This document shows positions 35,758-47,754 of a stretch of 64,000 nt of DNA, piece after piece. A model generated the notes under the pieces. The model searched no databases. It was not told the DNA's origin and saw nothing but the letters and a program-made list of their open reading frames with translations. Within the stretch, counting starts at the first letter, position 1. Each line of letters begins with the position of its first letter. The position numbers were made by a program, and so were the translations under genes. The stretch lies in NCBI GenBank assembly GCA_037178975.1, contig JASJZH010000005.1:2046001-2110000 (forward strand), read 5' to 3'. This DNA is from Oscheius tipulae. Its lineage: Eukaryota > Nematoda > Chromadorea > Rhabditida > Rhabditidae.

Positions 35758-37060
35758 CACTGGTACCCTTCAGAACGAGACGAGCTGAAACAAGACAATA
35801 AAACTGACGAAAAAATACGAAATGTCTGAAATAACGGCGAAGAAATCACGAGAAAACGGTGGGAATTCAATGAAGCTGATTGAAACAGTGGGACAAAAGA
35901 AAATCGATACATGATCTGTAAACTTCAAATGTAGCTATTTTGTTTTTTTTTCTCCTGAAGTTTTGAAATATTTTATGATAAATTTAAGGAGAAAAGCACG
36001 GTCAGGAACCGTGCGGCAAAGGGCAGAGAGAGATCGTTTCGAACGAACGGGGAGAGTAGAGGAGAAGAGTACATGGACAGAGATGAAACAAGGGCAAGCG
36101 AAGAGTAGTTCAACTGATCCCGTTCTTACATGCCTCTTACTCTGACTCTGTCTGTCTCGGTTACTTTGACCATCTCTGTTCTATGATCATGTGCTTTCAT
36201 ACAGTCGATTCCTGTTCTATCAATCTGTTTGTCAGCTCTTGTCAGTATCTGTCACTGTCTCTCCACTCTGTGTCAATAAAGCTCTATCCGAGATAAACAT
36301 GGATACAGATCCGGAAACTGTTAATATAGGCTCATTTGAATAGAGAAATGGGCGCGGAAAGCAAGAGAATAACTTATGAAAGCATCCGACGGTCGTATAT
36401 CTGCCACAAGACACTCGTAATGAGTGAGCTGCCGCAAAAAATATTGCTATAAACCATGTGAAAGGCTGATCGGCGGCTGGTACAAAGAGGAAACGGCGTG
36501 CTTATTGGTCAGATCTGAGATTGTTTACTACCAACGTCTTCTAGAAGCATGTGTCATTTACCGGTCAGAGGTATCTTCTGGACAAACAGATAAAGAGACT
36601 AAAGATAGAAGAACGAAGAGAGAAAGAGATATAGAGACGGGGAGACAGACACAGAGAGCTGAGAGAGAGAACTACCAGAATGACAAGGGCTTGGTCATTC
36701 CGAGGGTATAATCAATGGTTCTGCTTTCTTCCTTCGTCTCACTGCTTAAAAAAAGATGATGTAAAAGGAGACATAGAGGCTATACTAGGGCAACCCGTCT
36801 CGGCTCGACGCCCAAGTATAATAGAGACCGTAACTCTCTTCTTAGAACACATAAAGTTAAGGAGTTCGGCGCGTGTGAGCTGTTGAGTCCGTGTACAGTA
36901 CCCTGAAAATCAGAGAACTCAAATTACGCGTGGATTCAAACTGCCACAAATTCAGTTTTTCTTCATTTTCATTTTTCTAGCTCCTCTTTCTACCAGTTTT
37001 CTCGTAAAAATAACAATTTATGAATAACAAACAAGTACTAACAATTGATAGAAAAGAAGA
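35758..37060. other. intergenic with GACAGAGA simple repeats
   Basis: Upstream of the AT-hook gene and downstream of DTD. Purine-rich imperfect repeats at about 36590-36680; no supported exon. Confidence 0.45.
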
Positions 37061-37691
37061 TTATGACCGATTTTTGCTGTCAATAGTGATGGTCACGGGG
37101 CCGTCGTTGACGATTTCCACGCTCATCATGGCTCCGAAGCGTCCGTCCTGCAATTTTCGTTGTTTTTCTCGTTCAAAATGTGACAATTTACCTCAATTTT
37201 GTCAACCTTGTACTCTTTCCTCAGCTGGCCAAGGAAATCCTGGTAGAAGTCGGCAGCTCGCCCGTTTCCCATCGACTTGTGAAAGTCGAGCTTGTTGCCC
37301 TAAATATCATTGTTTTTATGGTCTTTCAAGCTGGGGAATCAACTGAAAATGATGTAAAATACCTTGAAAGCTCCGTAAAGAGTAAACTGGCTGATAGAGA
37401 GAACCTGTAGATCGAGATCCTTGACAGACTTGTCCCATTTTTTGTCCTCACTCTCAAACAGCCTCGTATTGAGGATCTTCCTTACGATATATTCGACATC
37501 GGCAGTGTTGTCATCCTCGTGTAGTCCGACCAGGACACAGAGACCGCGACCGATCGAGCCTACCTGAAATTTTCTAAATGTTTTCTGGAAGTGGAAGTAG
37601 CCTTTTTGGTGCAGAAAACGTGTAGAAAGCTTACAATTTCCTCATCAACAGTGACGGAAGCCCTGGTTACCCGTTGAATCACAGCTCTCAT
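37061..37691 (-). CDS. dtd-1: D-aminoacyl-tRNA deacylase (DTD)
   Basis: Four exons join cleanly: [19 protein letters not shown], then [18 protein letters not shown] through [13 protein letters not shown], then [19 protein letters not shown], and finally [20 protein letters not shown] ending DSKNRS (TAA at 37061). The SQFTL motif and the Gly-cisPro motif GPVT, which builds the chiral proofreading pocket in the dimer, are both present. The length of about 155 residues is normal. The enzyme hydrolyses D-amino acids (and glycine from mischarged tRNA-Ala) off tRNA in the cytoplasm. The gene symbol is by orthology to the worm naming; I am sure of the family. Confidence 0.92.
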
Positions 37692-38714
37692 CCTTGTTTC
37701 TGGCTACTTTACACGCTTCTGATGTTGAAAAACTACGAGTCTAGAGCTGAAATTTGGTTGTTATTACCGAACACGGAAAATGATAGCGGCAAAGGTGAGG
37801 ACCCAGAGTTTAATTCAGTCTGTGAAGCATAAAAAGGTCTCCAGTTTTTTTCTGACAACATTTTTGTGGAAAGTATGGAACTATGACTGGACAATAGGAT
37901 GTTTTTTCGGCGACACTGGAAATGGAGCATTAGAAAACTGGGAGACCTCCAGGTTTAATAGTTTCTCTGAAACATCAAGTTTGACAGACACATTCCAAGT
38001 TGCTCTTTTAGTTTCCTGTAAAAACAAACTCCGGGTCTGACAAGATTAAAATAACTTGTCTCAAAACAAGGAGATAGCGAAAGACTAAGCTGTTTCCAAG
38101 TTTTATAGAGCCTCTGAAGCAACAAATAGATTCTTTGTAGACAATCATTCTGAGCTAGGAAAGTGGAAAGTGCGAGTCAAGTTTGAAAATTACATTGTTC
38201 TGCAAAGTAAATTACGGCATAAACGGAAATTTAGAAGATTTCTAGCCTTTATTGAGCCGCTGAAATACAAAATTTTGTACTTACTCTTAGATCCCGTTAT
38301 TTTCGAATCCCTAGAGCAGAAAACAGCGTATAAAGAGGCTTGGAAATCGAGTGAAAGGCATGTTTCGAGTTGGAGCGCTGAAAGGCGCCAGGTTTGAGAG
38401 ATTTGAACGAGAGAATTTTAACAAGTCACTTTCTCTGCCTATTTTTTGTCAGCCCGCAGCAAAATTTTTCTTTTCCTTGTCTTGTATATTCTCCAAACGT
38501 GTTTTAGAGACTTCGAAAGAGTCTGTTGAGTGTCATAGCACCCTAATTTTGCAGAAAATTCATTGGAAAACTGCCTATGCATGAAATTTCCATAATTTTG
38601 ACACCATTTTGATCGCTTTTGCCCTGTAAACCACTGTCATAATGTCCTGTTATACTTTATTTTATCATTCTCTATGCTACCAACTACTATTTTCAGCAAA
38701 AGAACTCCAGGGAA
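37692..38714. other. divergent intergenic region
   Basis: Shared upstream region between DTD (-) and MSH6 (+), about 1 kb, AT-rich, no exons seen. Confidence 0.45.
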
Positions 38715-41700
38715 ATGTCGAAGAAGCAGGCCTCTCTGCTCTCCTTTTTCAACAAGGGCTCGGGAACGCCTTCCTCGTCACCAAAAGTCCTGACACCGTC
38801 GAGAAGCCGTATTGTGAAAGACGAGGAGCCCGAAAATGGTAAAAGAGCATTTTTATTCGGAAAATTCTAACAACGAGCAAAATAACGGGAAACTACAACA
38901 AGTTAGAAGCCCTGATGGAGAAGGAAGGCCTCCAGCTGGGTGCGATCGGCTCCCTTGACCTTGATGCGACCCTTAAGCTCGTCCACGTGGCTGGCGACCG
39001 GGTGACCGAGCTTCTTTTCCAGAAAAGCACGCATGTCGGTGTCGAAGGCCTGAAATATGGTTGTTTTTATGGGAAAATCGATGCAAAACTCACAAAAACG
39101 TTGCCGTCAATGTTCCTAACCGTGACGAGCTCGACATACTCGAAATCCAGGGTCTTCTCGTTCAGATCATCGCGTCTCCTCTCCAAGTAGAGCGGGAACA
39201 TGTGGTCGCGTCGTCTCTCGACAAAATAGGGCAGCTTGGGAGGGGGATCTGGAAGTTTTTCGCTTGGTTTTTTGCTGTTTTTCATTGAAAGCTAACAAAA
39301 AAGCAAAACCAACTTCTTGGAGGCTGCCAGCCAGACGGGGTAGGATAACTGGCGTGTTTAGGGATGGGTGGGATTGTCTCGATCGGGAGCAGTCGCTCCA
39401 CATAGCTCCAGTCCACGGGAAGCTCCTCGACGCCGGTGTAAGTGGCTTCTGGAAACTTCCTTCATGATTTTCGTCTTGAAAATGGGAGAATAGTGGTAGG
39501 AAGTCATTGACATGTCCATTTTTAATCCGTTTTCGGTAGAAACTCGTTCGCACTCTTTTCTACCCTCATATTACCTCTATCAATGCATCAGTTCATCGTT
39601 TTTCTTGAAAATACCCGAAATGAACTCACTCTGCTCGGGCAGGGCCCTCTTCCAGGGGTTGAGCCACGGCTTGTCACTGTCGGTCGAGCTGGCCGGCAGT
39701 TGTGTTGAACTAGACGATGCTCTCGCGGCTGGCAGGGCTCGGCTGACGATTTTGGCCTGTAGACAACTTCGAAACATTCTGAAAACGAGTTTTGAGAAGG
39801 GAAATCAATTAAATGGCCGAATTGAGTCGGTTTTTAATCTTTTCTTGTCCTAAAAGGTCTGGAAAGCTCCTTAGCTTTATTTTGCAATAAAATTTAGCTA
39901 AGGAAAAAAATGAACGAAAAAATGGCCTGAAAAGGCCTGGAAAATCTCATGAACAAGTCTATTTTCCCCGATGTCTGCACGAAAATACTATTGCGTACCA
40001 AGACTGACGTCTGTCCGAAAATGTCGGATCATAGTCCGGGTGTGTATCCTGTTTTTTGAAGTTATGAGCTATTTTTGCGTCCATTTCCAACTTTCTACAA
40101 CTGTTTCCGAGGTCATAAATCGATTCAGGGATCTCGTAAATATTGAAAAGTGCTGTTTGAACTGAAAAATACTGGAAATGAAAATAAATAGGGGTCTTCC
40201 AAGTTTTGAGCTTTGGAGTTGGAGAGAGTTCAGGCAAACATAATATTCTAGGGCCGTTTCCCAATATTTCTCAATAAAACTATCCACTTTACAGAATCGC
40301 CGCCTCGTGGTCAGCCGAATCTCGACGAGAACAACTACAGCATTTCGACAGTAAAAGCTACTCCCAGGTCAGCAGCCGGCGGCCAGAAGCGTCGTCGTCT
40401 CATCGTTAGCAGCGATGACGAGGCCGAGAAGGCGGAAAATGAGGTCAAACGCGTGAAAAATGACAAAAATCCCATGGCTGACACGGAAATGGCCGACTCG
40501 TTCATCAATTCCTTCAGATTCGATGATTCTATGGTACCGTCCCTTCAAGATTTGTTAGGAGCTGTCATTTTAGGACAGCAGTATGGATGAGACGCTGAAC
40601 ACGACCGCCGATTACGAGGGTGACAAGAAATTTGAGGCGGAGGGTGAAAAATATACTCACGAGGAGTTGGAATGGCTCAAGGTTTGGGGTTTTCAGGGCT
40701 ATAAACCGTCATATTACAGCCCGAGAAGGTCCGTGACGCGAACAAAAAGCTCGCTTCGGACCCGGACTATGATCCGACAACACTCTTCGTCCCAGCCGAC
40801 TTCCTGAAGCAGCAGACCCCGGGTCATCAGCAGTGGTGGCAGATCAAGGCGGCCAACTACGACACTGTCCTTCTTTTCAAAGTCGGCAAATTCTACGAAC
40901 TGTATCACATGGACGCTACAGTAGCCGTCACCTGTCTCAATCTCACTTACATGAAGGTTTCTTGCCCTTTTCTCCAATCGAAAATGACTCATTTTAAGGG
41001 AAGTTTCGCCCATGCAGGCTTCCCGGAGGCTGCTTACGGAAAATTTGCTGATCAGCTCGTCCAGAGAGGGTACAAGGTGGCCCGAGTCGAGCAGACCGAG
41101 ACCCCACAGCAGTTGGAGGAGCGCAACACAAAAAAAGGCGGAACGAAGGAGAAGGTCGTGAAGAGGGAGCTGTGTAGGATCACAACGACTGCGACGAAGA
41201 CCTACGGGGCGCTGGAAGGCGACGGAGATGCTGATGTGGAGACCGGAGCCAAGTATCTGTTTGCTTTGAAGGAGGAGGTGGGATTTTTGGAGCCCCAGAC
41301 ACAACAATTCACACATCTTGTCCCTCTTGACCACAATTAGTGTAGTTGAGGCCACAGTCCACACACCCATTATCTTTTGTCACAACCATCGTAGTTCTTG
41401 CAAGCAGTCGTTTAGCCGACCTATCAGCGGGAATACAAGACTTTTACCTTTGTTCTGCCTCTGAGTGTGGATCTCAAAGACCATTTTTAGGTCAAAGACA
41501 ACCGCTCCCACTACGGAGCCTGCTTCATCGATACGAGTCTCGGCCAGTTCAACATCTGTCAGTTTGCCGACGACGACTATCGCTCCTTCCTCCGAACCCT
41601 CTTGGCCAAGTTCACGCCGAGCCAGCTTCTTCTCGAACGAGGACACATCAGTCCACAGACGGCTGCGATTCTCAACACTATGCTCACATCAGTCCCCAAA

Positions 41701-44700
41701 GAGTATCTGACCCCGAAGAGACAGTTCCTGCAGGCGGAGGCCACAGTTACGCAGGTATTTTAGACGGTATTTCTTCGTAACTGCATTTTAGATGGCAAAA
41801 TCCAAGTATTTTGGAGACGAGGAGTGGCCGGAAGGACTGAAGAGGATGCTGAACAAGGAATCAGTCGTGCCGAAACCGGCCAAGGAAGCGGAGTTGGCCT
41901 GGAGCAGCGTTGGAGCTGTTTTGACGTGGGTTTTGGTCGAGTATTTGTGAGAAAACATAGAAATAAGCATATTACTGGGGAGCCACACCCTCGTCAGGTC
42001 GCACACGCAAACATTTTATCTAAGCCACAACTCACAGTTCATACACGTCCATAAATTTCAGCTATCTGGAGCGCTGCCTGATCGACGTCGACATGGTCAC
42101 AATGCGAAATTTCGTCATTTTGGATACGTCCCTCGTCTCTCAGAAGAAGACTGAAGACTGGAAGAAGCGAAACCTCATTGTGGACGGAGTGACCATCTAC
42201 AACCTGAATCTCATCCCTAGTGCCGATATGCAAGCGTCGACGATGTCTCTCTACAGCACAATCAACTTCTGCATGACCCCTTTTGGTCAGTTTTTCTTGT
42301 GTATTCAGTATTGTGGGAATGGAGTATGTTTTAAGCGGCAACCGACTCGACGTTTCACATTTTTTTTAAAACACGATTTCAGGTCGTCGCTTGCTTCGCC
42401 AATGGATCTGTAGCCCATCTTGTGACGCCGTGACAATCGAAAAACGTCAACTGGCAGTCGAATTTCTTCACGCGGCCGGTCCAAGCACCCAGGATATGAA
42501 GCAGTTGACCTCGATTCTCAAGGATCTCCCGGATGTGGAGCGTCTCCTGCAGAAGATCCACGTCGAGGGACTGAAATATCGGGCCGAGACCCATCCTGAC
42601 AGTCGGGCACAGATGTTCGAAGGGGCAATCTATACGGGAAGACGGGTGCGAAATCTGGCTCAGGCTGTGGACGCCTTCTCCCAGTGCGTGAAACTGTTTA
42701 AGATGGAGACCAGGCTAGAGGAACTGGATCAGAGCAAACAGTTGTGGGTTTATTTTCTGAATTTTCGAGCATTGGAAGATTCCAAAAATCGCAGAAACTC
42801 TGCATGAGAGTCTCTGAAATATATCTTTTCAGTCATAATATTTTCCCTGCCCCTCTCGAAATCTTATCCTTACTGTCTCTCAAAGAGTCTACCTCACTCC
42901 TCCCAAACCGTTCTAGACAGCATGACAGACGGTAACCGTCTGCGTAACTCTTTAGCAGCTCCCTGTATCCTTGTCCCTTTCCATTCCTATCACTCTGTCC
43001 AAAAAAAAAATTCATGTTTAATTCGTCTTTTCAGCCCCGGCTCCTATGAATTCGTCGCCCAGCTCCTCTCGAAAGATTTTGGTGCTAAAATGGAAGCGGA
43101 ACTCACAACTTATAAGGTCATTTTTCTCAAAGTGTTTCTCAAAACAAGGCTTTTTCAGAACAGTGTCAATATTCAAGCTGCCCTCGAGTCTGGCCGACTC
43201 GAGCCCAATGCCGGGGTCGATGTCGATTACGATGATGCAGTAGCTGCTGTCCAGAAGGCTGTCGAAACCCTGGAAAACTACAGGAAGGAGCAGGAGGCTG
43301 CCGTTGGCTGTTCAGTAGGCTCCTATCCATAGTTTTGTATAAAAAAATGCCCTAGATTTTGTACTGGGGAAGCGGCAAAAATCGCTACCAGATGGAGATT
43401 CCGGATAACAAAAAGCTCCCTAAGAGTTTCGACCTAAAATCGAGGAAGAAAAACTACGGACGCTATCACACCCCGGAACTGGTCGAGCTGATAGATGAAC
43501 TCGGAGCCGCGGAGGCTCACAAGGAAAAACAATCGGCAGAGTCGGCGAGAAAGGTCTTCGAGGAGTTTGATAGCAAGTGAGTTACGATAATTTTTTGTGG
43601 ATAGCCTTGTTGAGCAGAAACGGGACAAGCGACTACGATTTTTTAGGTAGTTCCGAGTGCTTTTTAGTTGTTGAAAATGAGACAGGGAATGATTTCTGTG
43701 TAGTCGATAATTACAGGCTAGACTTATTTTTGGCCAGATTTTCTTGCTAAAACGGCACTTGAGGATATATGAGACGGTGAATCCCTAGAAACTACAACTC
43801 CTTGGCCATGCCGAATCCAAGATTATTATATGAGCCAAATTTGAAGCTGAAATTTTAAAAAACCTCTCACTTTCAGACGTTCTCTTTGGACCCAATGTGT
43901 CGAGCGCCTAGCCCAGCTGGACGTCATCATCTCTTTTGTCAAATATGCCCAGACCTCGACGACTGAAGTTTGTCGTCCCGTTTTTGACTTCCATGCCAAG
44001 AAACCTTTTCTCGCCATCGAAAATGGTTCCCATCCAAGCCTGAGCGCCCAGATTGGCTCCTCCAGCGCCTATATCGGTATTTTGACAGATTTTGGACCAA
44101 AATACGATGATAATTAAGCAAATGACACGATTTTGGGCCTCGAGAAGCCGAATACAATGCTCCTGACCGGACCGAATATGGGAGGAAAGTCGACGCTGAT
44201 GAGACAGGTAGCCGTGCTGACCGTCATGGCTCATATGGTAGGCCTTTTTCCGCATCTTTGTTACAAAAAAATCGACTTTTAGGGTTGTCTTGTCCCAGCC
44301 AGATCGATGCGACTCAGCCCAGTGGACAGAATTTTCACGAGGATCGGAGCCAATGATCGGATCATGTGCGGGCAGTCGACCTTCTTCGTGGAGATGAACG
44401 AGATGAAGATTATCATGAGGGACGCGACAGAGCATTCCCTCGTCTTGGTGGATGAGTTGGGCAGGGGAACGAGGTTGGTTTTGGTTTTATTTTACACCTC
44501 TTGAGTCGGTAGAGGCGGTTAACCTCTGACTGATTTTGAGCTGCAACAATACGTCCCCATATATGCCAGATGTCAAAAGGCAAAGATTATTTCAAGTATG
44601 TCTTATATGTAATACTCTGGGTCAGTATGCGAGAGGAATGAGAGATACAACGAATTCGCTACCAGTAAACTGAAATTGTTTTCAAGAGGTTGATTGCTCT

Positions 44701-45520
44701 CTTTGACTTCTCTCTTTGAAAGTTTGGAACCCAATGTACGACGTACGATTCATCCATTTAGACAGTCAACCTTGGTCTAAAATCAGCAAACCATCAAGGA
44801 TACACCCAAAGTCTTTTTTATTCCTGGAACAGACTAACACTACACTAGTACTACCTGAGAAGATGATCTTTTCGATGCCTTCGACTGATTTAGCTAGCTG
44901 TAGCATTTTCATAGACAGTAGAACGACAATGCTGAGCAGGGAAGGAATGCCAATGAACAGAATTGTCGAAGTATTGGCTCTGAGAAAGGGAAAAATAGTA
45001 AGATAGGTACTTTTTTCAGCACCTTTGACGGGACAGCCATCGCCACAGCCGTCCTCTCCGATCTCGCTAATCGTCTTCAATGTCGGAGCTTCTTCTCCAC
45101 CCACTATCACAGTCTCTGCGAGGCGGCCACCTCAAATCCCAACATTTTCCAGGCCCACATGGTCAGTTTTTTTGTCTCTTTAGTCTAAAACTTACGAAAT
45201 TTCAGGCCTGTATGGTGGAGAACGAGAACGAGAAGGACCCGACACAGGAATGCGTCACCTTCCTCTACAAGCTGGCCGACGGCCCATGTCCCAAGAGCTA
45301 CGGCTTCTATGCTGCCAAATTGGCAGGAATTTGTGAAGAGGTGGGCTTTACAAATTCTCAAACCAAAAAACGTGTTAAGACGGTCCGTTACGCCTACACG
45401 GCCAGTGGCCGAATCGCTAGCGGAAGAGCCCTGGACGAGGAGACGAAAAGTCGACTAAAGCTGGCAGCAGAGACGGGAGTCTCAGTAGAGGAGCTGAGAA
45501 GAATGGTCGAGGCTATCTAG
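38715..45520 (+). CDS. msh-6: DNA mismatch repair protein MSH6 (MutS homologue)
   Basis: About 17 exons. Exon 1 (38715-38838) has a PCNA-interacting PIP box at residues 5-12 (QASLLSFF). Then come a disordered basic/acidic linker and the MutS domain I with mismatch-contact F-x-E ([13 protein letters not shown]). The connector and lever domains run through exons at 41.0-43.6 kb (e.g. [22 protein letters not shown]). The ATPase has Walker [25 protein letters not shown], Walker [13 protein letters not shown] split by a 0.5-kb intron, and STHYHSLCE. It ends [10 protein letters not shown] with TAG. It pairs with MSH2 as MutSalpha to recognise base mismatches and small loops during replication. Intron 1 (38839-40296) contains a complete antisense gene. 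Confidence 0.93.
38903..39777 (-). CDS. mrpl-49: mitochondrial ribosomal protein mL49 (MRPL49), nested in MSH6 intron 1
   Basis: Four exons on the - strand, wholly inside the first intron of MSH6. ATG 39777 starts an Arg/Ser/Ala-rich presequence ([20 protein letters not shown]), as for mitochondrial import. The diagnostic core of mL49 is YVERLLP, then [14 protein letters not shown], then [20 protein letters not shown]. The end is [20 protein letters not shown] and LLHQGF with a stop at 38903, matching the mL49 C-terminus. The protein belongs to the large subunit of the mitoribosome. The ends of the exons agree in phase. Confidence 0.9.
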
Positions 45521-47754
45521 AGACCCGTTGTATAGAGTTATATACGTGTCTACCTCCTCCGGTTAGCTATAATTTGCAGGTTTTGGAAGTGAATGAATTT
45601 TTGTTATTATTGCTTCAATTTGGCGCCCTGATTTGAAAGGGTGGAGGAAAGAGACGGTTCTGGACCAACCTAGGGTTCAAAAGACGTTTTAAAGATGATC
45701 CCGGCCGTTTCGTGAAGAGTAAGAGAGAGTCAACCATCTCGGGGATCGAATCCGGCTCCTTTTGCTCTGTATCTCCCTGTCCCTCTGACTCCACTTCCCT
45801 CTCCCAAATAGGCAGATCACACATCACACACTTTATTTGCACTCACAATCATGTGCGCGCTTTCTCTCTCTCTGTCCCTTTCCCCCCGAGGAGAGAAATA
45901 GCCATGGTTACACGGTTCAAACGGGCTTTCGTGCCATTTTCTGATTGGATATCGTTTTATTTTTATCGCTTTGAAAAAATCGCTTTTTCCAATTTCCTCC
46001 CAACTCTTATCTGTTATTTACAGCCATTGAAACAATTTTGATTGCTTGACTTTTTCATGTTTCGTCACTTTTTGATACCATGAGACAACTTTATATTTCT
46101 ACTGTGTTGATGGGTTTTTTTGACCAAAAATGACAACCTTAGAAATGATGCAAGGCCTGCACCCAAAAGAAAATCCCTGTTTCTCTGTCTTTGAACTATT
46201 TTATATAATAAATGTTTCACTACTTGGATAACGAACACTGAAGACATTCTCTTCCTGCTTTTGTTTTGCTGCAAAGTAGACCATTCTAGGATAAGAAGAA
46301 CAGATTGTTACACATTTCCCGACTGGATATCTTTCTTTTTGTGGGGGTCTAGTAGCTTTTCAGTGGTCTGCAAAACCTATATCTCATAACAAAAGTATGT
46401 TTTTTTTACCGAACCATTTTGTAGCTACCATGTTTCACTTCTTGACTGTAAGGAAGTAACATTGATTTGCTGATGAACCTGCTCCGACAGTTGTATTTAT
46501 ATATTGGAAAAAGAAAAACACTGATTATTTATTTGAACCTATTCCCTGACTGACTTTTTGTACGGTGTTGTCTTATTTGCAGTCTCTTTGAAAAGTACTG
46601 CCTCAAAATATTGTGTCCTTCCAATTCATTTCATCTATATACCACCTTTGAAACATTTTTTTGTTTGGTTTTTTCAAGTGCCCTCCTTTTATTGTCAAAC
46701 TTTTCGGTCCGACTTTAAACCTTTTGTCTCGAGACCTCTTTTGACAGTTGAGAGTCTTGTATTGACAGCAATGGTCAGAAGTGAAAACGCTTCTCATCAA
46801 AATATATTCAAATGGACCCCGAAGGGAATAGCTGGATCGGACAGGGCCCCTGGGCCGATACCTGTGAAAAGACCGGTTTTCTGTCCTGAAACTATTTTTC
46901 AACCACATATGTTTCGCTCGATTGGTATAAGAAAACCCAGCATTGTGAAACAATATATTTTTCTCGTATAGAGCGTTTACTGCTATAGCTCCCCTCTCAT
47001 TTTAGTACCAGGAATCTCACAAAATGGCACAAACCCAAACTCGCATCACAGTTCGTGAGTCAATCTGAAGCCACTCGTCACGGCCTTCTTTATCTGTCTC
47101 TCCGTCTTATATCTTGACCTTCTGATACCATAGATAAAGAGACAGAGAGAGAGGAAGTCAGATTATTGACTGGTCTCCTCGTATTATTTGTTCATGCGTG
47201 TTCACGCGGGTCTTTTTATTTCTCGGTCTCTCTGTTTCTCTCCAACCTAGTGGTTGGGTAGGGGGAAACCAGTTTCTTGACACCCTTTCGTCGTCGATGA
47301 CTGGGATAGATCAATTTCTTCAATCCTTGGAAAATTCTTTTTCTTTTTGAAAAAGTTTGGTTTCAAACTTTCTCCATAAGTAATTACATCCATGATTCTC
47401 CAATATCGCCGCGCTTCAAATCAGTCATAAATTTCCTCTATTCTTCTCTATCTGGCAACCGGTTTTTGTCCTGTACTCGTCCTTTCAATTCTCCAATACC
47501 TTGAAACACAATTCCTCCACTGCAAGGGGTTTGACTACTGGGTAGAATGCTTACATTTTTTTGTCCCATTTGTCAAGTAAAAGATGTTGAGTGGATAGTG
47601 GTATTAATGCTCCTTGAGTTCCCAGTTCTACTATATCGGAACCATGAAACATATGTTTTTTGCCGCTTCATTCAAGATTTTTTTCTCAAACATTTCTTCT
47701 TTCGTTTTTTGTTGTTTCACCTCATTTTGGTATGGTGTACAAGCAAGTTTCAGG
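45521..47754. other. long intergenic region
   Basis: 2.2 kb between MSH6 and the nuclear receptor, AT-rich with poly-T and CT tracts. It includes several open frames without ATG or splice support. The TTTCAG at 47749 just before the receptor ATG looks like a trans-splice acceptor. Confidence 0.5.

Noticed and set aside
40714-41370. Long - strand open frame of 218 codons over MSH6
   Set aside because: Antisense shadow of the MSH6 MutS domain I exons.
44716-45006. Possible nested gene in the MSH6 intron before the last ATPase exons
   Set aside because: Open on both strands but without start, splice sites or similarity.
46603-46971. Overlapping open frames on both strands upstream of the NHR
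   Set aside because: No initiator context, splice sites or recognisable protein; probably chance.
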